A stretch of DNA of 64,000 nucleotides from Paraburkholderia eburnea (GCF_002917095.1 NZ_PQGA01000001.1:806001-870000); one strand, 5' to 3'; counted from the first letter of the stretch, positions 29,506 to 39,166 are shown. Notes: generated by a model not told the origin, from the sequence alone. A program made the numbers and translations.

Positions 29506-29966
29506 CCGCGCCCGCCCGCATCGTGAAGATCGGCGAGACGTTTGCGGCCACGCTGGCGCTCTCGCCCGATTCGGTGAAATCGTTCGCGACGCTCGTGAAC
29601 GATCTCAACCCGCTGCATCACGACGACGCCTACGCCGCGCAAAGCCGCTTCGGCGGTTTGATCGCCTCGGGCACGCAGCCCACCGCGCATTTCATGGCGA
29701 TGATCGCGACGCATTTTTCGCAGAACACGCAGCCGCTCGGCCTCGAATTCGATATGAAGCTCAAACGCGCCGCGCGCGCGCATGACGTGCTGACGTTCGA
29801 ATGGCGCGTCGTGGATGCGTACTGGAAATCAAGCCTTAACGGCGATCTCGTGAAGCTCGAAGGGACGGCGAAGAACCAGCACGGCGACACGCTGATCGTG
29901 GGCCACTCGACGATACTCGTGATGCCGAAGCCTGCCGCCGAAGCCGCAAAGGATTCGACATCGTGA
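29502..29966 (+). CDS. MaoC family dehydratase
   Basis: This is a 154-residue hot-dog fold (R)-specific enoyl-CoA hydratase-like protein. The hydratase motif is visible as LNPLHHDDAYAAQSRFGGLIASGTQ at about 31-55: a D/H pair after an N-P-L-H start and then the GG-I-A-S-G turn. It overlaps DUF1289 by four bases and the MBL hydrolase by four bases (GTGA), a tight three-gene run. MaoC proteins hydrate enoyl-CoAs in beta-oxidation or supply PHA monomers; the acyl substrate is unknown. Confidence 0.85.
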   Translation: MTAPARIVKIGETFAATLALSPDSVKSFATLVNDLNPLHHDDAYAAQSRFGGLIASGTQPTAHFMAMIATHFSQNTQPLGLEFDMKLKRAARAHDVLTFEWRVVDAYWKSSLNGDLVKLEGTAKNQHGDTLIVGHSTILVMPKPAAEAAKDSTS

Positions 29967-30901
29967 GCGACGCGGCCGCCATCGCATTACCTGCATCGAT
30001 ACGCGTGTTCGAGCGCGGCTGGCTGTCGTCGAACAACATCCTGCTGGTCGATGAAGACCGCAGCGCGCTCGTCGATACGGGCTATGCCACGCACGCCGCG
30101 CAAACGGTCGCGCTCGTGCAGCATGCGCTCGCGGGCCGCACGCTCGATACCATCGTCAACACGCATTTGCATTCGGATCATTGCGGCGGCAACGCGCAAC
30201 TGCAATCGCAATGGTCGTGCGAAACCCTGATTCCCGCCGCCAGCGAATCCGCCGTGCGCGAATGGGACGAAGCGCGGCTCACCTTCCGCGCGACTGGGCA
30301 GACGTGCGAGCGCTTCGCGTTCACCGGCACGCTCGCGCCGGGCCAGCGCCTGAAACTGGGCGGCTTCGACTGGGAGGTGATCGGCGCGCCGGGCCACGAT
30401 CCCGATTCGCTGATGCTCTACGCGAGCGAGCCGCGCGTGCTCATCAGCGCCGACGCGCTCTGGGAGCATGGCTTCGGCGTGATTTTCCCTGAACTCGAAG
30501 GAGAAAGCGGTTTCGCGGAGCAACAGGCTGTGCTCGACGCCATCGCGCAGCGGGATGTAGCGACGGTCATTCCGGGTCACGGCGCGCCGTTCGCTAACGT
30601 CGGCGCGGCGCTGGAACGCGCCTATTCGCGCCTGGCCTGGCTGCGCGCCGATCCCGCGCGCAACGCGAAAAATGCGCTCAAGGTGCTGATCGTCTTCAAG
30701 CTGCTGGAAGTGCGCGCACTGCGTTTCGCGGCGCTGGAGGCCATGCTCGCCAATGCCGCCGTGCTGCACGCGGCGGCGCGGCAACTCGCGCCCGAGAGCG
30801 CGTGGCCCGCGCTGCTGCGCGAGCTAACCGGCGAACTGGCGAAAAGCGGTGCGCTCGTCCTGCGCGAGGACGGCATCGAAGCGCCGGCTAACGCAACCTG
30901 A
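29963..30901 (+). CDS. MBL fold metallo-hydrolase
   Basis: This 312-residue metallo-beta-lactamase-fold hydrolase has the metal motif T-H-L-H-S-D-H-C-G-G with His68, His70, Asp72 and His73, a further His in GAPGHDPDS, Asp in ISADALWEHG, and His in IPGHGAPF. These complete a two-metal site. The C-terminal third is helical, as in the group related to SoxH/glyoxalase-II-like enzymes. It starts at GTG, overlapping the MaoC stop. Substrate unknown; a thioester or lactone would fit the MaoC and HMG-CoA lyase neighbours. Confidence 0.85.
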   Translation: MSDAAAIALPASIRVFERGWLSSNNILLVDEDRSALVDTGYATHAAQTVALVQHALAGRTLDTIVNTHLHSDHCGGNAQLQSQWSCETLIPAASESAVREWDEARLTFRATGQTCERFAFTGTLAPGQRLKLGGFDWEVIGAPGHDPDSLMLYASEPRVLISADALWEHGFGVIFPELEGESGFAEQQAVLDAIAQRDVATVIPGHGAPFANVGAALERAYSRLAWLRADPARNAKNALKVLIVFKLLEVRALRFAALEAMLANAAVLHAAARQLAPESAWPALLRELTGELAKSGALVLREDGIEAPANAT

Positions 30902-30910
30902 GCATGCACC

Positions 30911-30944
30911 AAAAAAAACGCTCGTCCCTTTTCGAGGACGAGCG
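30911..30944 (-). terminator. Rho-independent terminator for the minus-strand DUF445 gene
   Basis: CGCTCGTCC (30919-30927) pairs with GGACGAGCG (30936-30944). On the minus strand the stem is followed by eight T residues (A-run 30911-30918). It lies about 210 bases past the DUF445 stop and just after the convergent MBL gene. Confidence 0.8.
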
Positions 30945-31156
30945 AGAGTATCTTGCTCTGACGTGATCAAACGTTCGAGCCGATCATACTCGTGCGGGAT
31001 TGTGCATCGCATTGGTGATTTCCCTACAAACCGGCCACAACGCGCGGCCTGAAAATCCCCGCAAAAACAGCCTTCGGCCGCGCCAGAATTGCTTCGCGAT
31101 CCGAAGCTATGTGCGCTGCGGTCATCGACCTGTCACACGCCCTGTCACACGACCAA

Positions 31157-32458
31157 TCACCCGCCGAGTTGCAGGCGCAACCATTCGAACAGATGCGAGC
31201 ACAGATACAGCCCAAGCCCGATCGTGCCGCCAATCACCGTGCCGTTTACGCGGATTTCCTGCAGGTCCTTGCCGATCTTCAATTCGATGAGGCGCGCCGT
31301 CTCGCGCGTGTCCCAGTTGCGCACCGTGTCGCGGATGTGATGCGTCAGATAGCGTGAAAACTCCGGCGCCATCGCGCGCGCGGCGTCTTCCAGATGGCCG
31401 TTGAGCGAGGCGCGCAAATCGGCATCGGCGGCCAGCGCCTGGCCCAGCCATTGCCCAGTCGCCGCGACTTTCGCATGCAGCGTCGAATCGGGCCGGTCGA
31501 GGTCGTCGCGCAGCCATGTGCGCAGACTGTCCCACAGTTCGCGCGTGTAGTCGTTGAGCGCGCTACCGGCGCGCAGGCTCGCCTTTAGCTCCTCGCCCTT
31601 GCGCAGAAACGCCGGATCGCTCTTCAACTGGAGGATCAGCTTCTGCATCACCTCGTCGAACTTCTGACGCAGATGATGTTCGCGATCCTCGCTCACCTGC
31701 AGCAGCAGACGGCTCACGGCGCTCTCCAGCACGCGCGCGCCTTTGTCGCCTAGCCATTCGGAAGGCAGATAGCGCTCGGTCTTCGGAAACTCGCCCTTGA
31801 GGCCATCGACGATGCGCGTCGCCACGAACGCGCGCGTGCTCTCCTCGGCCAGCAGCAGGCCGAGTTGATCGAGCATGCGGTCGAGCAGTTCCTGATGGCG
31901 GCCGTCCTTCGTGAGCGTGTCGAGGATCGCGCCCGCCGACTTCGAAAGATCGACCTTGTCGAGCGCCGCGTGCAAGCCGTCGCGGATAAAGGCCTGAATG
32001 CGCGCGTCGTCGGTGAGGCCGAGCAGCCCCGACATCATCCGCACCGCGTAGTCGCCCAGGCGCTGCGCGTTCTGCGGCGCGGTGAGCCAGCCGGACAGCC
32101 GCTCGACCGGATCGTGGCGGCGGATCAAGCCCACCAGCGAATTCACGTCGAGGAACTTCTCCTGCACGAACACGGCGAGCTCGTCGGCGATGCGGTCCTT
32201 GTTGCGCGGAATCACGCCCGTGCGCGCGGACACGAAGGGAATCGGCACGCGCCGGAACAGCGCGACCACGGCGAACCAGTCGGCCAGCGCGCCGACCATC
32301 GAGGCTTCGCTCACGGCCTTGATGCCGTCGACGATGACGCCCGGCGGCGACAGCGCCGTGACGACGAACACCACGGCGGCCGCGATCAGCAGGAGGAGCG
32401 CGCGCCGTTTGGCGCGGATGAGTTCGGCTTCGTCGCGGCTGATTTCAGATGTGGGCAT
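31157..32458 (-). CDS. DUF445 domain-containing membrane protein
   Basis: This 433-residue protein has one N-terminal membrane segment at about 21-40 (LLLLIAAAVVFVVTAL), the DUF445 hallmark SMVGALADWFAVVALFRRVPIP at about 53-74, a long helical cytosolic or periplasmic middle, and a C-terminal membrane segment ending GLGLYLCSHLFEWL. The family (YjiN-like) has no known activity; it may shape or anchor at the inner membrane. ATG 32458 gives a compact, acidic-basic start (MPTSEISRDEAELIRAKRR). It is read alone, ending at the terminator near 30.92 kb. Confidence 0.85.
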   Translation of the reverse strand: MPTSEISRDEAELIRAKRRALLLLIAAAVVFVVTALSPPGVIVDGIKAVSEASMVGALADWFAVVALFRRVPIPFVSARTGVIPRNKDRIADELAVFVQEKFLDVNSLVGLIRRHDPVERLSGWLTAPQNAQRLGDYAVRMMSGLLGLTDDARIQAFIRDGLHAALDKVDLSKSAGAILDTLTKDGRHQELLDRMLDQLGLLLAEESTRAFVATRIVDGLKGEFPKTERYLPSEWLGDKGARVLESAVSRLLLQVSEDREHHLRQKFDEVMQKLILQLKSDPAFLRKGEELKASLRAGSALNDYTRELWDSLRTWLRDDLDRPDSTLHAKVAATGQWLGQALAADADLRASLNGHLEDAARAMAPEFSRYLTHHIRDTVRNWDTRETARLIELKIGKDLQEIRVNGTVIGGTIGLGLYLCSHLFEWLRLQLGG

Positions 32459-32591
32459 GCGCGGGCGGGATGGGCGGATAAAGCGTTGGCAAGCGTTGGC
32501 GAGGGTTGTAAATGCGATCCGCGACATTATGCGGGCACTCTCCGAACCGCGCGCCTGGGCGCACCGCCTCACGCCCCGCCCCGCGCCGATG

Positions 32592-33494
32592 TCAAACCGC
32601 GCGCGCTTTCTCCCGCTGCGGCACGATCCGCCAGCCCAGGTTCACGCCCGCCGCCGCGACCAGGATGAGCGCCGCGCCCGCCACCTGAATCCACGCGAGC
32701 CGCTGGCCGAACGCGAACCGGTCCACCAGGATCGCCATCACCGGATAGATGAACGAGAGCGCGCCCGTCATCGCCGTGGGCAGCTTCTGGATCGCGCCAT
32801 ACAGCAGCACGTACATCACGCCCGTATGCACGATGCCGAGCGTGACGATCTGCGCCCAATGCACGGGCGTGTCGGGCAGCGTGCCGTAGCGCACGAACGG
32901 CGCCAGCGCGAGCGCGCCGAAGGCCAGCTGCACGAGGGCCAGCAGATGCGGCGGCGTGCCCTTCAGATGCCGCGTGATGATCGCCGAAATCGCATAGAGC
33001 AACGCCGCGCCCGCCGCACAGGCCACGCCGATCAGATACTCGCCCGGCACCGCGAGCACGGCGGGCGGCACCTCGACCACGCCGACCAGGCCGACAAAGG
33101 CCAGCGCCAGCCACACGACCGTGGACGCGCTCACGCGCTCGCGCAGCAGCAGCGCGCCGAGACCCACGAGCATGAACGGCTGCGTGTTGTAGACGGCCGT
33201 GGCCATCGAAATCGACGCGCGCGAATAGGCCGCGAACAGCAGCACCCAGTTCGCGACGATGGCCGCGCCCCCCAGCACCGCGAGACCGAGCGTGCGCCAC
33301 GGCAACAGCGCGCGGCGGTACAGGCCCAGCGCCGCGCACACCAGCGCGAGCGTGGCGCCGCCGAGCACGCAGCGCATGAACACGACGTTGAGCGCCGGTT
33401 GCTTCGACGCGACCACGAGCCAGCCGATGGTGCCGGACATCAGCATCGCGACGGTCATCTCTACCGCACCGCGACGCACTTCTGGGGAAGCCAT
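32592..33494 (-). CDS. DMT superfamily (EamA) transporter
   Basis: This is a 300-residue inner-membrane protein with about ten hydrophobic segments in two EamA repeats, the first ending around AVYNTQPFMLVGLGALLLRERVS and the second with ALSFIYPVMAILVDRFAFGQRL. Such transporters mostly export amino acids or metabolites. It is divergent from an Lrp/AsnC regulator 115 bases away, an arrangement typical of amino-acid exporters controlled by their neighbour. The substrate cannot be told. Confidence 0.88.
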   Translation of the reverse strand: MASPEVRRGAVEMTVAMLMSGTIGWLVVASKQPALNVVFMRCVLGGATLALVCAALGLYRRALLPWRTLGLAVLGGAAIVANWVLLFAAYSRASISMATAVYNTQPFMLVGLGALLLRERVSASTVVWLALAFVGLVGVVEVPPAVLAVPGEYLIGVACAAGAALLYAISAIITRHLKGTPPHLLALVQLAFGALALAPFVRYGTLPDTPVHWAQIVTLGIVHTGVMYVLLYGAIQKLPTAMTGALSFIYPVMAILVDRFAFGQRLAWIQVAGAALILVAAAGVNLGWRIVPQREKARAV

Positions 33495-33609
33495 GAGTGT
33501 TTCCTCGAAAGAACCTGCGAATTAGTTTACTGAATGCGCGTCGAGGAATACATGCTTAACGGAAGGCGAGAACCTTTCATCGCCTTAAAATCGAAGGCGA
33601 ACTTTCCTG

Positions 33610-34104
33610 ATGATGAGTGAAATCATGAACAAGCGTCCGAATGGCGTGAACACGCCCGCGCCTGCGCCGCTCGACGGGATCGATCGCGCGCTGCTCGCGG
33701 CGCTCGCCGAAGATGCGCGCACGAGCGTAAGCGATCTGGCGCGTCAGGTCGGGCTGTCGGCGCCCAGCACGTCGGAGCGGCTGCGCCGGCTCGAAGCCCA
33801 GGGCGTGATCGGCGGCTATACGGTGCGCATCGATCCGCGCGCGCTCGGCTATACGCTGCAGGCGATCGTGCGCGTGAAGCCGCTGCCGGGCCAGTTGCAT
33901 CTGGTGGAGGAGATGTTGCGCCGTATCCCGGAATTCATCGAATGCGACAAGGTGACGGGCGACGACTGCTTCATCGCCCGCCTCTATCTGCATTCGATCG
34001 AACAGCTCGACGAAATTCTCACCAAGGTCACCGAACGCGCGGAGACCAGCACCGCCATCGTCAAATCGACGCCGGTGCCGCGCCGCCTGCCGCCGCTCGC
34101 GTAA
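33610..34104 (+). CDS. Lrp/AsnC family transcriptional regulator
   Basis: This protein is 164 residues from ATG 33610 (ATGs at 33613 and 33625 are also possible). It has an N-terminal winged helix-turn-helix at about 22-70 (IDRALLAALAEDARTSVSDL, then LSAPSTSERLRRLEAQGVI) and a C-terminal ligand-sensing RAM domain at about 85-155. It is divergent from the EamA transporter and probably controls it and itself from the shared 115-base region, which contains the AT-rich stretch GAATTAGTTTACTGAATG near 33519-33536. The effector is probably an amino acid. Confidence 0.9.
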   Translation: MMSEIMNKRPNGVNTPAPAPLDGIDRALLAALAEDARTSVSDLARQVGLSAPSTSERLRRLEAQGVIGGYTVRIDPRALGYTLQAIVRVKPLPGQLHLVEEMLRRIPEFIECDKVTGDDCFIARLYLHSIEQLDEILTKVTERAETSTAIVKSTPVPRRLPPLA

Positions 34105-34135
34105 AGCTCGCCGAATGGCACTTAAGGCGGCCTGC

Positions 34136-35029
34136 CTAGCGCTCGGTCGCCTCGAAGAATGCCAGCATTTCGGTGACGAGCGCTTCGTTCGCTTCCTCGG
34201 GGATGTAGTGCCCGCACGGCAGCGCGCGGCCGCTCACGTCGCGCGCGACCTTGCGCCATTCGGCGAGCGGGTCGAAGCAGCGCTGGATCACGCCATGCTC
34301 GCCCCACAGCACGCGCAGCGGACAGCCGACCTTGTGGCCGCGTTCGATGTCGGCGCGATCGTGTTCGAGGTCGATCGTCGCGGACGCGCGGTAGTCCTCG
34401 CACATCGCATGCACGGCGCCCGGCTGGCGCAGCGCCGCGCGGTATGCGCCCAGCGCCTTCGGGGCGAACGGCGCGAGACCCGCGTGACGGCTGCCCATCA
34501 CGCGCTCGATATAAGCGTCGGGATTGGCGCCGATCAGCGCTTCGGGCAGCGGCTCGGGCTGGATCAGCAGGAACCAGTGGAAATACAGCGTGGCGAATTC
34601 GCGGTCGGTCTGCTCGTACATGGCGAGCGTGGGCGCGATGTCGAGCAGCATCAGCCGCTCGACGGCATCCGCGTGATCGAGCGCCATGCGGTGCGCCACG
34701 CGCGCGCCGCGATCGTGCGCGCAGACCAGAAAGCGCTCGAAGCCGAAGTGGCGCATGACCTCGACCTGATCGGCGGCCATCGCGCGTTTCGAGTAGGCGG
34801 CGTGGGTGACGTCGCTCGGCGGTTTCGACGAGTCGCCGTAGCCGCGCAGGTCGGTGGCGATCACGGTGAAGTGCTTCGCCAGATCCGGCGCGCAGCGATG
34901 CCAGATCATGTGCGTCTGCGGATGGCCATGCAGGAGCAGCAGCGGCGGGCCTTCGCCGCCGCGCATCCCGTTGATTTCGACGCCGCCCGCGGTGCGGACG
35001 GTGAAAGGCGTGTATCCCTCGAACGGCAT
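34136..35029 (-). CDS. Haloacetate (fluoroacetate-type) dehalogenase
   Basis: This 297-residue alpha/beta hydrolase has Asp, not Ser, as nucleophile: HDRGAR gives Asp106, Arg107 and Arg110. Asp130, His151-Trp152 (YFHWFLL), Tyr213 and His274 (GHYIPEE) fall at the spacing of the fluoroacetate dehalogenase set, where the Arg pair holds the carboxylate and His/Trp/Tyr hold the halide. So hydrolysis of fluoro- or chloroacetate to glycolate is a good prediction. ATG 35029 is chosen because the preceding 27 codons have no homology look and the length then matches the family. It is convergent with the Lrp gene. Confidence 0.82.
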   Translation of the reverse strand: MPFEGYTPFTVRTAGGVEINGMRGGEGPPLLLLHGHPQTHMIWHRCAPDLAKHFTVIATDLRGYGDSSKPPSDVTHAAYSKRAMAADQVEVMRHFGFERFLVCAHDRGARVAHRMALDHADAVERLMLLDIAPTLAMYEQTDREFATLYFHWFLLIQPEPLPEALIGANPDAYIERVMGSRHAGLAPFAPKALGAYRAALRQPGAVHAMCEDYRASATIDLEHDRADIERGHKVGCPLRVLWGEHGVIQRCFDPLAEWRKVARDVSGRALPCGHYIPEEANEALVTEMLAFFEATER

Positions 35030-35322
35030 GATTTGTCTCTCTCTTGTCCCTGTTGGTCTGCTGCCATTGTATGAGGCCCGCGCGAGCGCAAACCGTGGTT
35101 TGGGGCCCATAGCGCTAGAAACCGAGCACTCCCTCGAATGTCAGATGGGCGGTACCCTTCCTACGCCGTGCCTATAATCGAACGACCGTTTCGAAGTCAT
35201 TTTCGTTCAAGCGAATCAGACGAAACCTGACGTACATCAAGCAAGATCTATCCCGATCAAGACCGGCGCCCCACCTGATGCCCGCGTATGAGCGGAACCC
35301 GCGCACCCAAGGAGACACCCCT

Positions 35323-36282
35323 ATGGCCTTGCCCGCCGTCCTGCAGAACCTGAGCCTGCCCGTCGTCGCCTCGCCGATGTTCATCGTGAGCTACCCCGAG
35401 CTCGTGCTCGCGCAGTGCAAGGCGGGGATCGTCGGTTCGTTCCCGGCGCTCAACGCGCGCCCCGCCGAACTGCTCGACGAATGGCTCACGCAGATCCAGG
35501 AGCAACTGGCCGCGCACAAGGCCGCGAATCCGCACGCCACGATCGGGCCGATTGCCGTGAACCAGATCGTCCATCAGTCGAATGCGCGTCTGGAGCACGA
35601 CATCCGCGTGTGCGTGCAGCATCGCGTGCCGATCTTCATCACCAGCCTGCGCGCGCCGCCGAAGGAACTGCTCGACGCGGTGCACAGTTATGGCGGCATC
35701 GTGCTGCACGACGTCATCAACCTGCGCCATGCGGGTAAGGCGCTGGAAGCCGGCGTGGACGGTCTGATTCTCGTCGCGGCGGGCGCGGGCGGCCATGCGG
35801 GCACGACCTCGCCGTTCGCACTGGTGGGCGAAGTGCGGCGCATCTTCGACGGGCCGATCGTGCTGTCGGGTGCGATCGCCAACGGCGGCTCGATCCTCGC
35901 CGCCCAGGCGATGGGCGCCGATCTCGCCTACATGGGCACACGCTTCATCGCCACTCAGGAGGCGCACGCCGTCGAGGGCTACAAGCACGCGATCCTGGGC
36001 GCCAAGGCCGCCGACATCGTCTATACGAACCTCTTCACGGGCGTGCACGGCAATTACATCCGCGAGAGCATCGTCAACGCGGGCCTCGACCCGGACGCGC
36101 TGCCCGAGTCGGACAAATCGTCGATGAACTTCGGCGGCGACAAGGCCAAGGCCTGGAAAGACATCTGGGGCGCGGGCCAGGGCGTCGGCCTGATGGACGA
36201 CGTGCCCTCGGTCGCGGAACTGGTCGCACGCCTGAAGAGCGAATACGACGAGGCGAAAGCGAAGCTGGGAATCGCGCGCTGA
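35323..36282 (+). CDS. NAD(P)H-dependent flavin oxidoreductase, nitronate monooxygenase-like
   Basis: This 319-residue FMN TIM-barrel protein of the 2-nitropropane dioxygenase family has LPVVASPMFIVSYPELV at the start, an IGPIAVNQIVHQ strand, the GAGGHAGTTSPFAL phosphate loop (about 162-175), and LSGAIANGGSILAAQAMGADLAYMGTRF as the second FMN-binding stretch. Members oxidise nitronates or act as enoyl reductases; the true substrate is open. AAGGAGACACC precedes the ATG. It is convergent with the LysR gene 13 bases downstream. Confidence 0.88.
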   Translation: MALPAVLQNLSLPVVASPMFIVSYPELVLAQCKAGIVGSFPALNARPAELLDEWLTQIQEQLAAHKAANPHATIGPIAVNQIVHQSNARLEHDIRVCVQHRVPIFITSLRAPPKELLDAVHSYGGIVLHDVINLRHAGKALEAGVDGLILVAAGAGGHAGTTSPFALVGEVRRIFDGPIVLSGAIANGGSILAAQAMGADLAYMGTRFIATQEAHAVEGYKHAILGAKAADIVYTNLFTGVHGNYIRESIVNAGLDPDALPESDKSSMNFGGDKAKAWKDIWGAGQGVGLMDDVPSVAELVARLKSEYDEAKAKLGIAR

Positions 36283-36295
36283 GTGCAGCCCATGC

Positions 36296-37252
36296 TTAAG
36301 GCTTGCCGCGCTGCGCGGCCCTTGCCGCCAGCGCACGGATCTCGTCGGCGTTCGGCCAGAGCGCGCGCTCGCCAAAGCGCGCGGCAAGAAAGTCCACGAA
36401 CGAGCGCACCTTCGCCGACAGGTGACGGCGGCTCGCATAGACGGCGTAGATGGGCAGCTCGCGCGGCGGCAGCGCGTCGACGAGCAGCGGCACGAGACGG
36501 CCTTCGGCGATATCCTCGCCGACCACTTCCGTGCCGAGCATCGACAGCCCGCCGCCCTGCAGCACCACCACGCGCAACGCTTCGAGGTGATTGACGATCA
36601 GGTTGCCGCCGGGCTTCGGACGCGCGCCGGCTTCCAGGAACGGCGCGAGTTCGGCCGCCGAAGCCCCCGCGTAATGCACGAACTTGTGGTTCGCGAGGTC
36701 GGCGACCGACTTCGGTACGCCGTGGCGGCGCAGATATTCCGGCGCGGCGCACAGCACGATATGGGCGGTGACCAGCGGCCGCGCGATCAGCGACGACGAC
36801 TTCAACCCTGAAGGCGAAGCGCGGATCGCCACATCGAAGCCTTCGTCGATCAGTTCGACCACACGGTCCGACAGCGTGATATCGACGGTCACCTGCGGGA
36901 AGTCCGCCGCATAGTCGGCCACGGCGCCCATCACGTGGCGCAGGCCGAAAGCCGTCAGCGACGACACGCGCAGCCGCCCTTGCGGCACCACGCTCGCGGC
37001 GCCGACGGCCTGGCCGGCTTCGTCGAGTTCGGTGAGCGCCTGGGCGACGCGCTCGTAGTACTCGCGGCCGGCTTCGGTGGGCGCGACGCGGCGCGTCGTG
37101 CGGTTCAACAGACGCGCGCCGAGTTGCTGTTCGAGGTGCATCACGTGCTTGCTGGCCATGGCCGCCGACATGCCCATCCGTTCGGCCGCCGCGACGAAGC
37201 TCCCCGCTTCCACCACCTGCCGGAAAACTTTCATGCTGACGAGGGTATCCAT
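36296..37252 (-). CDS. LysR family transcriptional regulator
   Basis: This 318-residue LysR-type regulator has an N-terminal winged helix-turn-helix at about 1-60 (MDTLVSMKVFRQVVEAGSF; ERMGMSAAMASKHVMHLEQQ) and a C-terminal periplasmic-binding-like effector domain at about 88-295. The subgroup opening MDTL-x-x-MKVFRQVVE is like Burkholderia regulators of oxidoreductases. ATG 37252 is chosen as the usual family start. It faces the nitronate monooxygenase-like gene tail to tail, so its target is not obvious from position. Confidence 0.92.
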   Translation of the reverse strand: MDTLVSMKVFRQVVEAGSFVAAAERMGMSAAMASKHVMHLEQQLGARLLNRTTRRVAPTEAGREYYERVAQALTELDEAGQAVGAASVVPQGRLRVSSLTAFGLRHVMGAVADYAADFPQVTVDITLSDRVVELIDEGFDVAIRASPSGLKSSSLIARPLVTAHIVLCAAPEYLRRHGVPKSVADLANHKFVHYAGASAAELAPFLEAGARPKPGGNLIVNHLEALRVVVLQGGGLSMLGTEVVGEDIAEGRLVPLLVDALPPRELPIYAVYASRRHLSAKVRSFVDFLAARFGERALWPNADEIRALAARAAQRGKP

Positions 37253-37395
37253 CGCGCTGCTCTTCGCTCTTATCGGTACATCGGATTCAGGAAACAATCG
37301 GCGTCATTGTGCGCGCTTTATCAATTGCTGGTAGCCAAACGGGCAGCTGCGCGCCTTGCTTCGCCTTTCACTCGATGCCTTTGAGGCGCATAAAA

Positions 37396-37429
37396 GAAAA
37401 ACCCCGCGCTGCGAGCAGCACGGGGTTTT
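37396..37429. terminator. Terminator after the porin gene
   Basis: CCCCGCGCTG and CAGCACGGGG pair with one C/A mismatch around a short loop. A-run and T-run flanks make it usable on both strands. It lies 26 bases past the porin stop on the minus strand. Confidence 0.75.
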
Positions 37430-37454
37430 GCATGGGCGAAGCCGCAATGCGCGT

Positions 37455-38564
37455 TTAGAACTTCGCGCGCACGCCCACGCCGTAGGTCATGCCCGTCGAC
37501 ATGTTGTCGTAGTGGTCGTACATGTACGCCGCGTAGAGGTCGGTGCGCTTCGAGAGCGGGTAGTCGTAACCGACGGCCGCCGTGTTGTGCGTCTGATTCA
37601 GGCCGCCGCTGTCACGCGAATACGCGTACGAGGCCATCACCGTGCCCGGACCGACCGGCACCGACACGCCGCCTTGCGCCGTGTTGACGTGCCAGCTGTT
37701 GATGTCGCTGTTGTTGTTCGTGTACATGTACTGGCCGAAGAACTTCACGTACTTCAGGTCGTACGACAGGCCGACTTGCGCGACGCCCTGGCTGCGCAGA
37801 CCCACGATGGTCGCGTTGCCGCTCACGATGCTGCCGATGTCGCCCGGTGAGTTGTTGAAGTTCACGTACTGATAAACCGCCGTCGCCGCGAACGGGCCGT
37901 GGAAGTACAGCGCCTGGGCGCTCCACTTCTTCTGGCCGTTTTCGCCCGCCTGGTTGCCGAGCGCATACATCACCGAGCCGGACAGCCCGTTGAAATTCGG
38001 CGTCGAGTACTGGACCGCGTTGTTCCAGCCCGAGTCGCCCACCACGCCCTGGTCGGTGGTGTAGGTCGGGAAGGTCGAGAGGCCCAGATACACGTGGTAC
38101 ACCATCGGCGAGAAGGTGTACGAATCGATGAACGGGTTGAACAGGATCGTCGACACGAACAGCTGCGTCGTCAGGCGGCCCGCCGTCACCGTACCGTAGG
38201 GCGATTCGATACCCACGTACGAGTTACGCGCGAAGAAGGTATCGCCCTGGAAGCGCCCGTACTGGCCGTTCTGCGCGCGGAAGAAGCTCTCCAGCGTGAA
38301 GATGGCCTTGTAGCCGCCGCCCAGATCCTCGGAGCCCTTCAAGCCCCAGTAGGACGTCGACATCCCACCGCCGCCGACATTCCATGCGGTCTGGCTGCCC
38401 GGAAAGCGCGTGGCGCCGACCCACTCGTCGACCTGACCGTAAAGCTGCACGCTCGACTGCGCGAAGGCCGACGAAGAAGCGGCGGCGAGCACGGCGGCGA
38501 TGGCGCCGGCCTTGAGAGACGTACGCAGCGGGGAGCGCAGCGCGCGGCTGACGGCTGTATTCAT
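37455..38564 (-). CDS. Gram-negative porin (OmpC-like, Burkholderia type)
   Basis: This 369-residue outer-membrane beta-barrel pore has a signal peptide to about residue 36 (SSAFA), the first strand SSVQLYGQVDEWVG, many Tyr/Gly-rich alternating strands, and C-terminal GVGVRAKF ending in the Phe needed for barrel assembly. ATG 38564 directly precedes the basic start of the signal peptide; an AGGAGAACCC site lies upstream. It is a single-gene transcript with its own terminator. Solute preference is unknown. Confidence 0.92.
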   Translation of the reverse strand: MNTAVSRALRSPLRTSLKAGAIAAVLAAASSSAFAQSSVQLYGQVDEWVGATRFPGSQTAWNVGGGGMSTSYWGLKGSEDLGGGYKAIFTLESFFRAQNGQYGRFQGDTFFARNSYVGIESPYGTVTAGRLTTQLFVSTILFNPFIDSYTFSPMVYHVYLGLSTFPTYTTDQGVVGDSGWNNAVQYSTPNFNGLSGSVMYALGNQAGENGQKKWSAQALYFHGPFAATAVYQYVNFNNSPGDIGSIVSGNATIVGLRSQGVAQVGLSYDLKYVKFFGQYMYTNNNSDINSWHVNTAQGGVSVPVGPGTVMASYAYSRDSGGLNQTHNTAAVGYDYPLSKRTDLYAAYMYDHYDNMSTGMTYGVGVRAKF

Positions 38565-39166
38565 GGGTTCTCCTGTCTTTGTCAAAAAAGGTGTGACTGG
38601 CGGCTGTGGCGCTCGCGCAAACCGTTTGTTTTTTCGTCGTTCGCAGGCGTGGCCGTTCTGGGCGGAACCATCTTCGCGAACCATTTTTATGGACAAAAAT
38701 ATCGGCTGTTATCGCCGGTATATCGGCCCGATTAGTTTGTTGTCCACAAAATCTGTAGCAGGCGATTCCGCAGCCCGTTTTGCTGCGACGCAACACGAAC
38801 GACGTGGGGCTCGTGGCCCGCATGGGCGGGGCTTCTGCCCGGCTTTCGCGCAAAATGGCGAGGCCGTTGACGCGCCGCCACAGCGAAGTCAGGATTTGAT
38901 GACGAAAGGGTTCTGTATGACGAGTGATTTCCAAAAAAGTGTGGTATCCACGCGTCAGTCTGAAAGCGAAAAATGGCTCCCGGCGAGCAACGAGCCAATC
39001 AGGCGGTTTTTGAGCGGCGGAGTGACGCCGGGGCGCGTCGCAGGAAAAGGCGGGGAAAGAGGCTGCTAGAGCGCGAAGTCGAGAGCGATTCGCGGCGAAT
39101 GGGCAAACGCGCTGCGGTGCAGCATTGCGTGGGAAGGGCTTGGCCCGCGCTTGACGCGCGGGTCAG
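38565..39166. other. Intergenic region upstream of the porin
   Basis: These 602 bases probably hold the porin promoter and 5' leader within the AT-rich part 38620-38770. Open frames on the plus strand here have no recognisable protein content. No terminator, RNA gene or repeat stands out. Confidence 0.35.

Noticed and set aside
38500..39069. Plus-strand frame of 189 codons in the porin upstream region
   Set aside because: It overlaps the porin signal-peptide region antisense, uses AT-rich promoter DNA as codons, and shows no protein motif.
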